NCBI GenBank assembly: GCA_001599755.1 | Contig: BCHX01000006.1 | Location: 2,033,336 to 2,097,335, forward strand | DNA: 64,000 nucleotides | DNA from: Gliomastix tumulicola | Lineage: Eukaryota > Ascomycota > Sordariomycetes > Hypocreales > Bionectriaceae | Direction: 5' to 3' | Part shown: positions 11,661-22,790 of the stretch, piece after piece | How the letters are laid out: the number at the start of each line of letters is the position of its first letter | Position numbering within the stretch: the first letter of the stretch is position 1 | Program-made: the position numbers and the translations under genes | Notes under the pieces: generated by a model | The model's database searches: none | What the model was told of the DNA's origin: nothing | The model's input: only the letters and a program-made list of their open reading frames with translations

Positions 11661-14452
11661 ATGTCTCACTCCAGGACCGAGCTCAGCACGGGCTGGAGTC
11701 TCAAGCAGCATGACCATCAAGACACACCCGAGAACTGGCTGCCAGTTGCCTCGGTGCCGTCACAGGTCCATGTCGATCTCCTCGCCAACAACAAGTACGT
11801 ACACACACACACACTTTCAACCAACAGAACTTGCAGAGAAGAAACTATCATCTGACACCTCCCAGAATCCCCGACCCGTTCGTCGACCTCAACGAGCAGG
11901 CCGTCCACTGGGTGGGCGAGAAGACATGGACCTACCGCACCACCTTCACAGCCGAGTCCTCCCCTCTCACGTCAGACCTCGTCTTCGAGGGCCTCGACAC
12001 CTTTGCCACCGTCTCGCTCAACGGCAGCGAGATCCTCAAGGCGGACAACATGTTCGTCACGTACCGCGTCGACGTGACCGCCCAGCTGAAGGAGACGAAC
12101 CAGCTCGAGATCGTCTTCGAGTCGGCGCTGCTGCGCGGCCGCGAGCTCGTCAAGGAGCACAGCCACGAGCACGCGTTCTACGTGCGCCAGACGGAGAACA
12201 GCCGCGTGCCTGTGCGCAAGGCGCAGTACCACTGGGGCTGGGACTGGGGCCCGCTGCTGATGACCGCGGGACCGTGGAAGCCCGTGGTTCTGGAGCGGTA
12301 TGAGGCGCGGATCGACGATGTCTGGGCCGAGAACGAGGTCAGCGCGGATCTCAAGAGCGTCTCTGGCACGCTGACGGCGACGGTGGCAGGTTCCGTCAAG
12401 GAGGGTGACGCCGTCGTCTTCAGCCTGGCAAGAGACGGCAAGACGGTCGTCGAGAAGGAGGCCAGCATCACCACCGACGGCGTGGCCAAGACGCCCTTCA
12501 CCCTCGAGAACCCGGAGCTCTGGTACCCCTTCGGCTACGGCGCGCAGACGCGCTACTCGCTGCACGCGCGCCTCGTCCGTGGCGGCACGGCGTCCACCCT
12601 CAGCAAGCAGACCAAGCTCATCGGCTTCCGCCGCACGCAGCTCGTCCAGGAGCCCGACGCCGGCGGCAAGTGCTTCTACTTCCGCATCAACAACGTCGAC
12701 GTCTTCTGCGGCGGCTCGTGCTGGATCCCGGGTGACTCGTTCCTGACCAACATCACGCCTCAGCGCTACTACGACTGGACGGCCCTGCTCGTCGAGAGCG
12801 GCCAGGTGATGCTCCGCGTCTGGGGCGGCGGCGTCTACGAGCACGACGCGCTGCTGGACGCCTGCGACGAGCTCGGCGTCCTCCTCTGGCACGACTTCCA
12901 GCTCGCCTGCGCCAGCTACCCGACCTACGCGTCCTTCCTGGCCAGCTTCGAGCTCGAGGCGCGCCAGCACATCCGGCGGCTGCGCACGCACCCCAGCATG
13001 GTCATCTGGGCGGGTAACAACGAGGACTACATGGTGCAGGAGCGGTACGGGCTCGACTACGACTTTGCGAACAAGGATCCCGAGGCGATGCTCAGGTCGT
13101 CGTTCCCCGCGCGGTACATCTACGAGCACTGGCTGCCGCGGATCCTGCAGGAGGAGGATCCGTACATGATCTATCATCCCAGCAGTCCTTGGGGCGATGG
13201 GAAGCCGTGGGCGGACGAGACGGTTGGCGATATGCACCAGTGGCACAGTGAGTTGCCCCTTAATTCACCCCTTTTCACCGCTGATTCTCTTATGCGGTAC
13301 TAACCACCCCCAGTCTGGCACGGCAACGTCAACCGCTACCAGGAGGTCAACATCCTCGGCGGCCGCTTCATCAGCGAGTTCGGCATGGAAGCCTACCCGC
13401 ACCTCTCGACCTTGCACCAGGCCATCACCGAGCCCTCCCAGCGCTACCCAGGCTCCCTCCTCATGGACGCGCACAACAAGGCCGCGGGCCACCAGCGCCG
13501 CCTGGCCACGTACGTCGCCGAGAACTTCCGCCAGACGGCGACACGGCCCGAGGACGAGCTCGCGGCCTACGCGCACCTGACGCAGGTCACGCAGGCCGAG
13601 ACGATGCGCTACGCGTACAAGTTCTGGCGGCGGGCGTGGCGCGGGGACGGTGATCGCGGCTGCGGCGGCGTGCTCGTCTGGCAGCTCAACGACTGCTGGC
13701 CGACGGTGTCGTGGGCCGTCGTCGACTACCACCTGGTGCGGAAGCCCGGCTTCTACGCTATCGGGCGCGCGCTGCGGCAGATCGACGTCGGCGTCGCGCG
13801 CACCGTCTACGACTGGACGCAGACGAGCGGGCTGGTGGACGAGCTGTCGGGCCTGAAGACGGGCCAGGTCGACCACTCGCTCCCCGCGCGCGGGACGGCG
13901 ACCTTTGACGTCTGGATCGCGAGCAGCAGGCTCGGGGACGTCGAGCTCCTCGTCACCACGCGCTTCGTCTCCGTGCGCACCGGCGCCGAGATTGCGCCCG
14001 CCCAGACGCAGACCATCTCGGCGACCGCCAACGCGAGCACGACGGTCATTTCGGCCCAGTCCTGCCCGCCTGCCATCCCCGACGCAGACGACCGCACCGT
14101 GCCCTTCTCCGTGGCCAAGTACGACCCTTACGTCATCCACGCCACGGCCTCGGTCGACGGCCGCATCGTCGCCTCGGACGTCTCGTGGCCCGAGCCGATC
14201 AAGTACCTCGACTTCCCGGACCGCGGCCTGACGTTCGACGTGTCCCCGACGGGCGGCAGCGTGACCGTCACGGCGAGTAGGCCCGTCAAGGGCTTCGTCT
14301 TCGAGGAGCACGTCGGCCTGAAGCTGAGCGATAACGGCTTCGACGTGATTCCCGGCGAGAAGAACGAGATCAAGGTGGAGGGTATCCTGAAGGCGGGCGA
14401 GCTGAGATATACATACATCGGAGCCCCGGCGCCATCCCTGACAGTATCGTAA
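11661..14452 (+). CDS. mndB: beta-mannosidase B, glycoside hydrolase family 2
   Basis: Three exons, 11661-11794, 11866-13247 and 13314-14452; 884 aa. Introns have GTACGT and GTGAGT donors and CCCAG/CCCCAG acceptors; codons split at both junctions are restored. The enzyme removes beta-1,4-linked mannose from the non-reducing ends of manno-oligosaccharides. Seen: GH2 sugar-binding N-domain (WVGEKTWTYRTTF), the YHWGWDWGP block, FRRTQLVQEPD, CGGSCWIPGDSFL, VMLRVWGGGVYE, the acid/base motif WAGNNEDY (Glu431) and the nucleophile motif ISEFGMEAYP (Glu527), then WQLNDCWPTVSWAVVDY. No signal peptide, so intracellular, matching the B type rather than secreted MndA. C-terminal GH2 beta-sandwich is complete to the stop. 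The symbol follows Aspergillus usage. Confidence 0.95.
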
Positions 14453-14829
14453 AAAGGGGGGGAGGGAAACGAATAACTAGTAGGGGCTTTCTTTCATGCT
14501 ATATATCGGTTCTTGCAATGTTATAATATGATAACGGGCCATACAATACATCCATCACTTGCTTATAAAACATGAAAGATTGCATTGATATAGAAAAGTC
14601 ATTATTTTTTCCCTTCTTTCTGATCCTGCTCGCTTGTAGTAAGTACTATAGTACAGATTGTGTGCGCCTGATCCAACCCAAAGGAACTGCAGTATCCCGC
14701 ATAAGCCTAGCAAACCGTCATTCTGGGCAATGTGTATGTTATGTATGTACATGAGTGAGTTACTAGTATCAAAGAAAGAAATCCCCGAACGTAGCTTTCG
14801 AGCCTTTCAATCTCTCCCTTTCCTCCACC
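14453..14829. other. convergent 3' region, mndB / CWC22
   Basis: 377 bp, AT-richer than the flanking genes, between two convergent stop codons. No gene is seen; it presumably holds both 3' UTRs. Confidence 0.7.
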
Positions 14830-17388
14830 TCAGCTGCCCCGTCGTCCCCTCTTCACGGGCGGCGGCGAGCGCGACACGCTGTCGCTGTAGCGCCTCCTCT
14901 TGGGCGGTGCTGGGCTCAGGGACCTCCTTCTCGGCGCTCTCGAGTCTACCGAGTCTGTTCTGCCCCGCTGCGTGCGACGAGGGGGCGGGCTCGGCGACGA
15001 GCTGCTGTTGCGTCTCGCTCTGCGGGGCGGCGGCGACGGTGAGCGGGAGCCGTGCGACCGAGAGCGGCCCCGGCTGTCGTCCCTCGGTCGACGTCTCGGG
15101 CCGCTGCTGGCAGAGGAGCTGTTCCTCCTCGCGTCACGTCCACGAGGAAGCGGGCTTGGACTCCGTCTTGGGGCTGGACGGCCTCGTGATGGTGGCGGGT
15201 TCGGCGACGCCGGAGCGCCGCGTCGTCTGGGAGGAGGCGAGGGAGAGCGGCTGTAAGAGCTGTACGATGCGCTGCGCTTGCGTCGAGGCGGGGGNGATCG
15301 CGACAGGCTGGCATTAGCCCGACGCTTAGCCTGCCTCGGGGGGCTGGCAGATCTGGAGCCGCTGCGAGCTCGTCTGCGCGGAGGCGTGACAGAGCGCGAG
15401 TAGGACCTGGATCGAGAGCTCGAGTATGATCGTGATCTACCCCTACCTCGGTCGCTAACCGAGCCTGACCTCGAACGTCGGCGAGCTGGCGCCTTGTGAG
15501 GGCGCCGGGCGCTCAGCACTGACCTCGAGCGGGAGCGGGAGCGCGACGACCCTGTGTAGGATGAATAGCTCGAGACGGAATCCGAGTCTGAGTCGTCCGC
15601 GGCAGCTGGCGCTGGTAGTGCTGGCTTGGGCATGTTGGTTAGATGCTCTCTCATTTCCTCCGTCAGAGCACCCATGCCGATACTCGTAAAGTAGTTGATG
15701 GAAAAGCGAATGTTGCGCGGGTTCTCCCTGGGGAAGAGGCCGTCCAGCGATTGTCGAAGGTCCGGGACCGCCATTCTCTCTCTCAGCTTCGGCATGCCCA
15801 TCTCCTCCACAATGTGCTGGAACAGGATCTTGATGAAGATACGGCTGCTGGACGTCGTCTCGTCCTCATTGAGGTGGATAACGGACATGCAGAACCAGCC
15901 GATAGAGTCCACTGCAAACATGTGGCCAAACAGCATGGCAATGTTGCGGAGCTTGTTGTTTTCGTATCGGTGGATCGTCTCGTAGTATTTGCCAAAGGCT
16001 TGCTCGAACAGGTCGCACCACAGCCGGTTGATTCTGGCGAAGCGCTCGCCGATAATACCAAAGAACTTGGTATAAGTCTTTTCCTGCGAACAGCACTCGA
16101 TGATCATTGACGGGAGCTCCGGTTCCATGCCGGCTGGCAGGTTGATCTTCATCAGCTTGTGCACAGCTTCTTCCGGATCCGCGCTCGACATGATGGTCAG
16201 GTAGATCGTTCTCCGCAGGTTGACCAGGTCGGCATTGGACTGATCCTTGATCTCCATGGCCTTCTGCTCCTGGTCCTCCTCATCCTCCGAGCTCTCATCC
16301 TCGTCCTCATCATCTTCGTCCTCATCGTCGCTGCCCTCGCCGAGAATCTCCGCTTTGAGCTTCTTGTACGCGTCTTCATGCTCCTGCCACTCAGCGTCAA
16401 ACTTGAAAATGTTGAGCCCGTCCTGGACATCAATATCATCCTCCAGCTCGACGCCATGTGTGATCTGATCCTCCTCCTCCACGAGGTCGAGCTCCTCCTT
16501 GACCGCCGGGTTGTCCTTGAACCCGTCCTTGCGCACCTGGAAGAGCACCTCAATCATGTACTGCGTGCGCTTATCGATGTCGGCCTCGTGCAGGATGTTT
16601 CGGAACTGGTCGAAGACGAACATGCTGATGGTCGGCTGCATCTCCTCGAGGTGCTGCCCAACCTCGCGGCAGAAGCCAACCGCAATCTCCACGCCGTCGT
16701 CGGTCGGCTTGTTGAGCAGCAGCACGAGCACCTGGCCCGCGAGGTCCTCGTGCTGCACCTGCTGGTTGATGAGGTGCGCGAGGAACGTCGTGGACGAGAG
16801 ACACACGGCCTTGTCGTTGCGGCGGAACCCCTTGCGGAACTGCATGATGAGCCGCTTGATGAGCAGCTCGCCGACCTGCGGCAGCTTGGTGTTGACGATG
16901 GCGGCCATGGCGGCGTAGATGGGCGTGAAAGGCAAGCTGGCGGCCTGCGCCTTCATGATGGAGCGGCAGAACAGCCCGCGGCCGCGGATCAGGTTCTCGC
17001 CGAAGAGCTCGGGCACGATGTGCTTGATGTTGGCCGTGTTGACCTTGTTGATCAGGCCGTTGATGCTCTTCTTGAGCGCCTCCCACGCCATCCGCTGGTA
17101 CTCCTTGCTCGTCTTGTCCGTGATCTGCGCCTGGAGCGCCCGCAGCCGCGCCGGCGGGATGTACGTGCCGCCGGAGCGCATGTTGAGGAGCTTCTCGTAC
17201 TCGGCCTTTGCGATCGCCTGCTTCTCCTCTTCGGTCTTGGCGGGCGCCGCCGCCGTAGGAGCTGAAGGCGGTGATCGCGCGCGTGCCCGTTCTCGCTCTC
17301 GCGGCGGCGGGCTTGGTCGGTAGGAGTCGCCGCCGCCGCCGCCGTCACGCCGCTCGCGACGCGGGATGTCGACCTCGGCGGACGCCAT
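14830..17388 (-). CDS. CWC22: pre-mRNA splicing factor Cwc22
   Basis: Single open exon on the minus strand, 852 aa from the ATG at 17388. Cwc22 is a spliceosome component that brings eIF4A3 to the complex and is needed for exon-junction complex deposition and catalytic activation. Seen: KLLNMRSGGTYIPPARLR near residue 70, an MIF4G domain over roughly residues 100-290 (ALKKSINGLINKVNTANI, KAVCLSSTTFLAHLINQQV), an acidic Asp/Glu linker, an MA3 domain from about residue 395 (LRRTIYLTIMSSADPEEAVHK onward), then GLFPRENPRNIRFSINYFTS. A C-terminal Arg/Ser-rich region of about 260 residues follows. The one ambiguous base in the window (15295) is the third position of a TCN codon, so that residue is Ser whatever the base. 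Confidence 0.95.
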   Translation of the reverse strand: MASAEVDIPRRERRDGGGGGDSYRPSPPPRERERARARSPPSAPTAAAPAKTEEEKQAIAKAEYEKLLNMRSGGTYIPPARLRALQAQITDKTSKEYQRMAWEALKKSINGLINKVNTANIKHIVPELFGENLIRGRGLFCRSIMKAQAASLPFTPIYAAMAAIVNTKLPQVGELLIKRLIMQFRKGFRRNDKAVCLSSTTFLAHLINQQVQHEDLAGQVLVLLLNKPTDDGVEIAVGFCREVGQHLEEMQPTISMFVFDQFRNILHEADIDKRTQYMIEVLFQVRKDGFKDNPAVKEELDLVEEEDQITHGVELEDDIDVQDGLNIFKFDAEWQEHEDAYKKLKAEILGEGSDDEDEDDEDEDESSEDEEDQEQKAMEIKDQSNADLVNLRRTIYLTIMSSADPEEAVHKLMKINLPAGMEPELPSMIIECCSQEKTYTKFFGIIGERFARINRLWCDLFEQAFGKYYETIHRYENNKLRNIAMLFGHMFAVDSIGWFCMSVIHLNEDETTSSSRIFIKILFQHIVEEMGMPKLRERMAVPDLRQSLDGLFPRENPRNIRFSINYFTSIGMGALTEEMREHLTNMPKPALPAPAAADDSDSDSVSSYSSYTGSSRSRSRSRSVLSARRPHKAPARRRSRSGSVSDRGRGRSRSYSSSRSRSYSRSVTPPRRRARSGSRSASPPRQAKRRANASLSRXPPPRRKRSASYSSYSRSPSPPPRRRGAPASPNPPPSRGRPAPRRSPSPLPRGRDARRNSSSASSGPRRRPRDDSRGRSRSHGSRSPSPPPRRARRNSSSSPSPPPRRTQRGRTDSVDSRAPRRRSLSPAPPKRRRYSDSVSRSPPPVKRGRRGS

Positions 17389-17908
17389 CTCGAGCTGTTG
17401 GAAACGGACTTTCCAATGGTAGTGAAGCTCTCCCCCAGTCACCTGCTATAGCTTCGATCGCGTTCGATGTCGCGGGGACGAGTGGTGCGCTGGTCGACGC
17501 TTCAAAGACGTTGCTGCGTGGATGATTTTGCTTCCCTAGCCCAGCCTCTTCCAAGCCAGCACTACAAAGGCAAAAAAACCAGTGCACGGACCAAGCAAGG
17601 CTGCCGAGCATGCCCCACCCAGCCACACTTCTCTCCACTCCTATCTACCCTGTACCAAAATCGCAGCACGCGCCACACCTTGAAGCGCGTCCAACCGAAG
17701 TTTCCACATCGCCAGAACTGTCCCTCGAACCCCTGGCCAGCAAAAGGCGACTTTCCTCCCACACCCCTCCGTCTCGACGTCTTCGTCATTCCATTCCTTC
17801 AACCACGACGGTCCCGTTGTCTCGACTTGTGATTCCACTGTCGGCTCGACGGCTTATCTCTTGGGCTCCTTCTCCCCCGTTTCCTGCAACCTATCCCCTC
17901 CTCCAACG
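17389..17908. promoter_or_regulatory. bidirectional promoter region, CWC22 / DPM2
   Basis: 520 bp separate the divergent start codons of CWC22 (minus, 17388) and DPM2 (plus, 17909), so both promoters must lie here. The stretch before DPM2 is C/T-rich (TCCCCTCCTCCAACG just before the ATG), typical of fungal leaders. No discrete TATA box is obvious. Confidence 0.55.
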
Positions 17909-18346
17909 ATGGTACGAAGAAATATCCCCAAGCGACATGCGCTGCCCGTGGTGGCCCTCCCTCCTACAGCTCCCAATGCTAACGACAAATGCGCCCTCTA
18001 GCTTGACAAACTCGTCGGTCTCGCCATGCTTGTGGCTGCCACCGTCATCTTCCTCTACTACACCCTCTGGACGCTGATCATGGTACGTACGCCCCTCCTC
18101 ACGCCCCTCCTTCACCCCCCCCTTTTCTTCCTGCATCCGACTAACCGACCTCCTCTGCAGCCCTTCGTCGACGATGTGCACCCCCTCCAAGGCTTCTTCC
18201 CTCCCCGCGTCTGGGCCATCCGAATCCCCGTCATCCTCCTCCTCGTCGGCTCCGCGGTCGTGGGATCCTTCCTCGGCGTCGTCATGATCCGCAGCAACAG
18301 GAAGAAGGCCGCGAAGGCCAAGGCTGCCGCGAAGAAGAAGGCATAA
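17909..18346 (+). CDS. DPM2: dolichol-phosphate mannose synthase regulatory subunit Dpm2
   Basis: Three exons, 17909-17911, 18002-18082 and 18161-18346; 89 aa. The first coding exon is just the ATG: a GTACGA donor follows immediately, with a TGCTAAC branch site and a CTCTAG acceptor at 18001. The second intron has a GTACGT donor and a CTGCAG acceptor. Dpm2 is the small ER membrane subunit that stabilises Dpm1, which makes Dol-P-Man for N-glycans, O-mannosylation and GPI anchors. Seen: an N-terminal LDKLVGLAM segment leading into transmembrane helix 1 (about 5-28, FLYYTLWTLI), the conserved PFVDDVHPLQGFFPPR loop, helix 2 (about 44-70), and a Lys-rich cytosolic tail. Length fits the family (about 84-95 aa). 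Confidence 0.9.
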
Positions 18347-18969
18347 ATAGGCTGGTGGCCGTGGGCGCAAAGGGAGGGAAGCAGAAGCAATACAGCAGAG
18401 AGCGCGTGGTGCGCAGCCGGCATGCAACGCTATATTTCGACGGGCTCGGCAGCTATAAAGGGCGGTCTTCATGATGAACTGTTCTTAATGACACAAACCT
18501 TCCATCTTGACCATACTACAAAATAATAATCACGAGTTCATCGGCATGGAAACGCAATGGATGGATACTGGACGATAGACCAGGGTGGTGAGATTTATGA
18601 CTCTAGTCTGATGCCAGGTTTATTGCCCCTAACAAAATAGAAATGGCTACCTATATAAGGAGTGCGTTGCTATCTCGTTTTCCGTCTCGATGGGTTGACC
18701 ATCGAGAAGAGAGTCTGAAAAGACGTAGAATGTATGTCAACCTGCCTCGGTAAGCGTGAGGCAAGGGAGCGATAGCTTGTGGGACGAAGCAACAACCAAA
18801 ACTCTTCAACCGTGTGTCCAACGCCATAGCACAAAACATAACTCAGAGTCCAAAATTGGTTGCGCAAGTAAACAAACACGAAGCTCGCACCCACTCATTC
18901 TCAGTTGCTGGTCGACGGACACCACCTCCCCCCAAAAGCTCGTCCTATACTCATACCAGGCATGGCGGC
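18347..18969. other. convergent 3' region, DPM2 / BCAS3-like
   Basis: 623 bp between convergent stops. No gene is supported; small open frames lack any domain signal. Confidence 0.6.
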
Positions 18970-21900
18970 TCAGACTCGCTGGTCAGCGAAATCTAGCACC
19001 TCGCAGTCATCCTCGAAGAACTCATCGTTGTCTCCATGACGTGCACTTCGTCGCTTTCTGGTGGTAACCACGATCTGCTCATGGTCGCCATATTGCATGA
19101 CGCGCTCCATGGCAGATGGAGGAAGTGCCTGATCATCAGATTCGTTGAAGTCTTCGTCTCCAGGATGTGCGTAGCCAACTTCTATCCTTGTCACGGGGAT
19201 ATCTTGACCAAATGCCCATACAGTATCATCGACCCCAGACGCCTCAGGCGGGCTCGAGCCCCGCTGCTGCTTAGACCGATTCTTCTTCTTTGACGAGGAC
19301 CCCTCACCCATATTCGCGTTTGCCAACAGCGTAGGCAGGTTATCGAGTTGTGACGATGCGTCTCCGGTGTACTGACACAGAGTCACTCGCCTGTCCGTAT
19401 GGAAGGGCTGGTACGGAGCGCTGGGATCGACCTCGACCTGAGGAATCGCATCATCCAAGCTAAAGTTGTTGGATACGACTCGCGGGCCATTCTTGTTCAG
19501 AGTCATTGTGTTGCCAGCGTCCATCTCACGATCCGACAGGTCCAGCACTTCGTCCTGCACTCCTAGATCGACGATTTGCTTGATCGCTTGGGCAACCACA
19601 TCATCCGGGAGTGACGGCATCTTGAAATCGTTGTAGCGACCAGAACGGCCTCCGCGCTTATTGGAGTACACCGACGCTCTGCGAGTTCTGTTGGGGAAGA
19701 CACGTACAACTCCGTTCCCGAGAGCAAAGAGGGTGTGTGCGTTCCGTCCTCGGACCCATTTGACGCAGGCCGCAACAGGAAGAGACGTGCTTGTTGGCAG
19801 AGATACGCGGTTCTCGCTTGCATGTCTGAACTGGTTGATAGCAGTTCCCGTCTTCCCCAGAGAGCTCGTGATACTGGCAGCGATCGCTCTGCCGCCGTGC
19901 GCAGCTGATTCTTTCAGGGTGTTTCCGGTAGCGGCAGGAGGCGCTGCGCTCCCTCTTCTAGATCTAGACACGAAGGGCTTAGCCACTGAATAGGCTGCAC
20001 CGAACGCACCCGTGGCCATGGAGACAGCGGTTGCCGGAGCCTCATTCGATTCTGAGGGAGTTTCCTGAACAGTCTTCTTGCGGCGCCTCGGAGGCGGCCA
20101 CATGGAGGCACTAAACGGCATCTCCAGCAAATGGACAGTTCCTCGTTCGGTGACCACAGCCAGATGCTCTCCATGTGGCTCGGACCAATTGACGTCGACG
20201 ATACGCGCAACTGTCATGCGGGAAAACTGGGCGATTTGGCGAACATGCGGACCGATGGTCTCGTTCGGAGACAAGGTGGCCTGCAGAGGAGACGACTTTG
20301 TATACTGGATTCGCAGCAGATCCCAGACGTTCTGCACATCTCCCTTGCTGCTTGCAGTGAAGAGAGCCAGTGACGATGGGGCAAATGAGAGGAAGCTGCA
20401 GCCCTGAGGCGGCGCGAAACTGGTAATCGGCGTGATGGACTGGAGATCCGGCAACGTCTCGGCATCAACAATGGACACAATCCCTGGCTCCTTGGGGGTC
20501 GCTGGGCCGGTCGTGCTGTGCGTGGGAGGAAACTGGTTCGCCTGTGGTCTGCCCTGCTGGGGTTGCTGCTGGGGGCTCGTTGGTTTGTTCCAGTATGAAT
20601 TCCAAGCTTGAATGCCTTGCTGGCCAACCCACTTGGCGCCCGAGATGATTTCCTGTGTTGTCTCACGCATGATCTTGTTGACAACACTGTCCGAGATCAA
20701 GTCCACCGAGGCCAATGCCGTGGGAAGCTGAGGCGGCGTCACACTGGTGACGCTGTTGAGGCAGCGGCCTAAGATGGGAACTGATACCTGGGCCTTGAAT
20801 GTGAGATGCGAGGTAGGCGGCGACGGACAGTAAGCGATCCACCGACCGTTCAGATCCAGGATGGGCGTCGGGTTCGTAGGCCGCGAGATAGTTGGGAACG
20901 GGTACCCCTTGTCGCCTTCCTCACCGGCGTCGTCGCGGGTCCGCGGCTGGAGGCACGTCCATAGCTTGCCTGCACAGCCGAATCCAGGCTGGTTCTCAGG
21001 TTCCAGGAGTTGCATGAACACCCAGCACTCGCCGCTGACGCCAGAGCACACAACAATGGTGCCGGCATCGGCCTTGATGGTGAAGGCGCCGCTCGGCGAT
21101 GGCGGCTGGAAGACGGGGCTTGTCAGAGAAACAGCAGTGCTAATCGGTATCTCTGGCGACTGCAAAAGGGTGTCAATCAGCTTGCTGGTCTTCAAAGAGT
21201 ACACCTGCACAACCGTGGCATAGGCCTGGATGGACTGCTGGCGGTTTCCGAAGGCATCGTGGCCAAAGGCTGAGCGAGGGCTGGCTGCGCCATCCATCCG
21301 CGGGCTGTGGCTTCCGGCCTGTGCAGCGGTCTCGGGCGAGGTCGAGGGGAGGACCGGGCCATGGAGGACAACCGCGACCAGAGGGTAAAGGGCCTGCGGC
21401 TCGCCGGTGACAGTCCAAGGCAGGATCTTGGCGTGGACGACGCCCCCATGGAGCCCTTTCAGACTACCCACAAGATCTAGACCCTTCTTACTGACAGTGT
21501 AGACGTCGAGACCACCCTCGAAGCCGGCCAGAACCACGTTTCCAGATTCCGGCGCGAACTCAGAGCTGGACGGCAGCTGGTCGAAGCCAAAAAAGTATCC
21601 CCTATCTCCCGCCTTCATTCCGGATTCCGGCGTGAGCGTCAAGTCCAGATCAGGGGCGCCGTAGAAGTGAGGCTGTGGCTGGTGCGGAAGTGGGGGTTGC
21701 GAGCCCCTGCGCGAACGAGAGATATGCGACTGCAGCGAGCTTCGCCTGTAGTTGGGGGGCGAGGCCTGCGGCATGGAGTCGGGGTTATGCAGGTGATGTT
21801 CCATTTGGTAGCTGAGGGGCCGCCGGACGCTGTTCGGCGGGGAAGGAGATGCCGGCGAGGGGCTCTTGAACGCCCGTTGCGCGGGCCAGCCATGATGGAG

Positions 21901-22454
21901 ACGGCCACGGGACGAATCCTCATACGAGGAAGGTTGCGTCGGTGGTGAATCACCCATCAAGCTGATGAGATTGCCGGGGGAGCCGGCAAAGCCGCCGGCC
22001 CTCGCCCATTCGTTTGTCATGCTCGGAGCGGTGCTTGCGGTAACCGACGCGTTGGACAGGGCATCCAGCATAGGCGACGGAGCTTGATTGACATGGTCGG
22101 GGACGCTGGACGGCTTCAGGATGTCGGGCGTGTTGATGGGCGGCGTGGATTCGTTCGAGGCAGGTTGGCTCTTGGCAGGAGCGAGGTTGCTGCTGCTGCT
22201 GTTGTTTCTATAATAGCCGTCCGGGACAAGTCAGCAGTCTAGATACCTCAAGGCCAGTCACGCGACGCTGGCAGCCGAGGCGAGAAAGGTGGAGCGGCAG
22301 GGCCGAGGGCAGAGACAGGAGGGACTCACGAGAACTTTCCAGCTGTGTGCTTGGTCACCGCGGCGGCGATGCCGCTAGCTTCTCTGGCATTCTTCTTGTC
22401 CTTCTCTGGAGGCTGGTCAGCCGTGATGCTTGGGACGAAAAAGGCATCGAACAT
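18970..22454 (-). CDS. BCAS3-like WD40 beta-propeller protein
   Basis: Two exons on the minus strand, 22454-22330 and 22207-18970; 1120 aa. The intron has a GTGAGT donor and a TTATAG acceptor, and a Ser codon is split across it. After a disordered Ser/Pro N-terminus, repeats with propeller character begin near residue 245 (GNVVLAGFEGGLDVYTV, KILPW, YATVVQVYSL). Later blocks include GIVSIVDAETL, CSFLSFAPSSLALFTASSKGD, VWDLLRI and IVDVNWSEPHGEHLAVVTERGT. This combination resembles the BCAS3 family (PROPPIN-like proteins linked to phagophore and cytoskeleton function in animals). The last 200 residues are charged and probably disordered. The fungal role is not established. The start is the first in-frame ATG of exon 1. 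A (CT)n leader precedes it on the coding strand. Confidence 0.72.
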
Positions 22455-22563
22455 GACGCTTGGGCGGTTTGCCGGGATGACTGTTGCGGGGAGGAGGGGA
22501 AAACGACGGCAGAGCACAGGCAAGCAACCGAGTTCTCGAAGGGAGGGAAGGATGGAGACAGAT

Positions 22564-22579
22564 AGAGAGAGAGAGAGAG
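22564..22579. repeat. (AG)n microsatellite
   Basis: Eight AG units about 110 nt upstream of the BCAS3-like start codon. On that gene's strand it is a CT-rich leader tract. Confidence 0.85.
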
Positions 22580-22767
22580 GGATATCACGAAAGGGGGGGC
22601 GAAAGTTGCAGTTGTGTCATCGGCGAGGGAGCTGGAGGTGCAGGTAAGGTACGTACTAGGCATTCAAGCAGCCGCGGAGAAGGGCTCGGAGCAGTTTCCC
22701 ACTCCAAAAGAGCCAGTAGGGTTGCCGCCAGACGCTGAGCGGGCAACACCTAGAATCGAGGATGACG

Positions 22768-22790
22768 CACACACACACACACACACACAC
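22768..22790. repeat. (AC)n microsatellite
   Basis: About eleven AC dinucleotides in the intergenic region upstream of the BCAS3-like gene. Confidence 0.9.

Noticed and set aside
11972..13246. 424-codon open frame antisense to beta-mannosidase
   Set aside because: Antisense shadow of the GC3-rich mannosidase exon; Val/Arg/Asp-rich with no domain.
16159..17265. 368-codon open frame antisense to CWC22
   Set aside because: Leu/Val/Asp-rich antisense shadow of the MIF4G region; no independent evidence.
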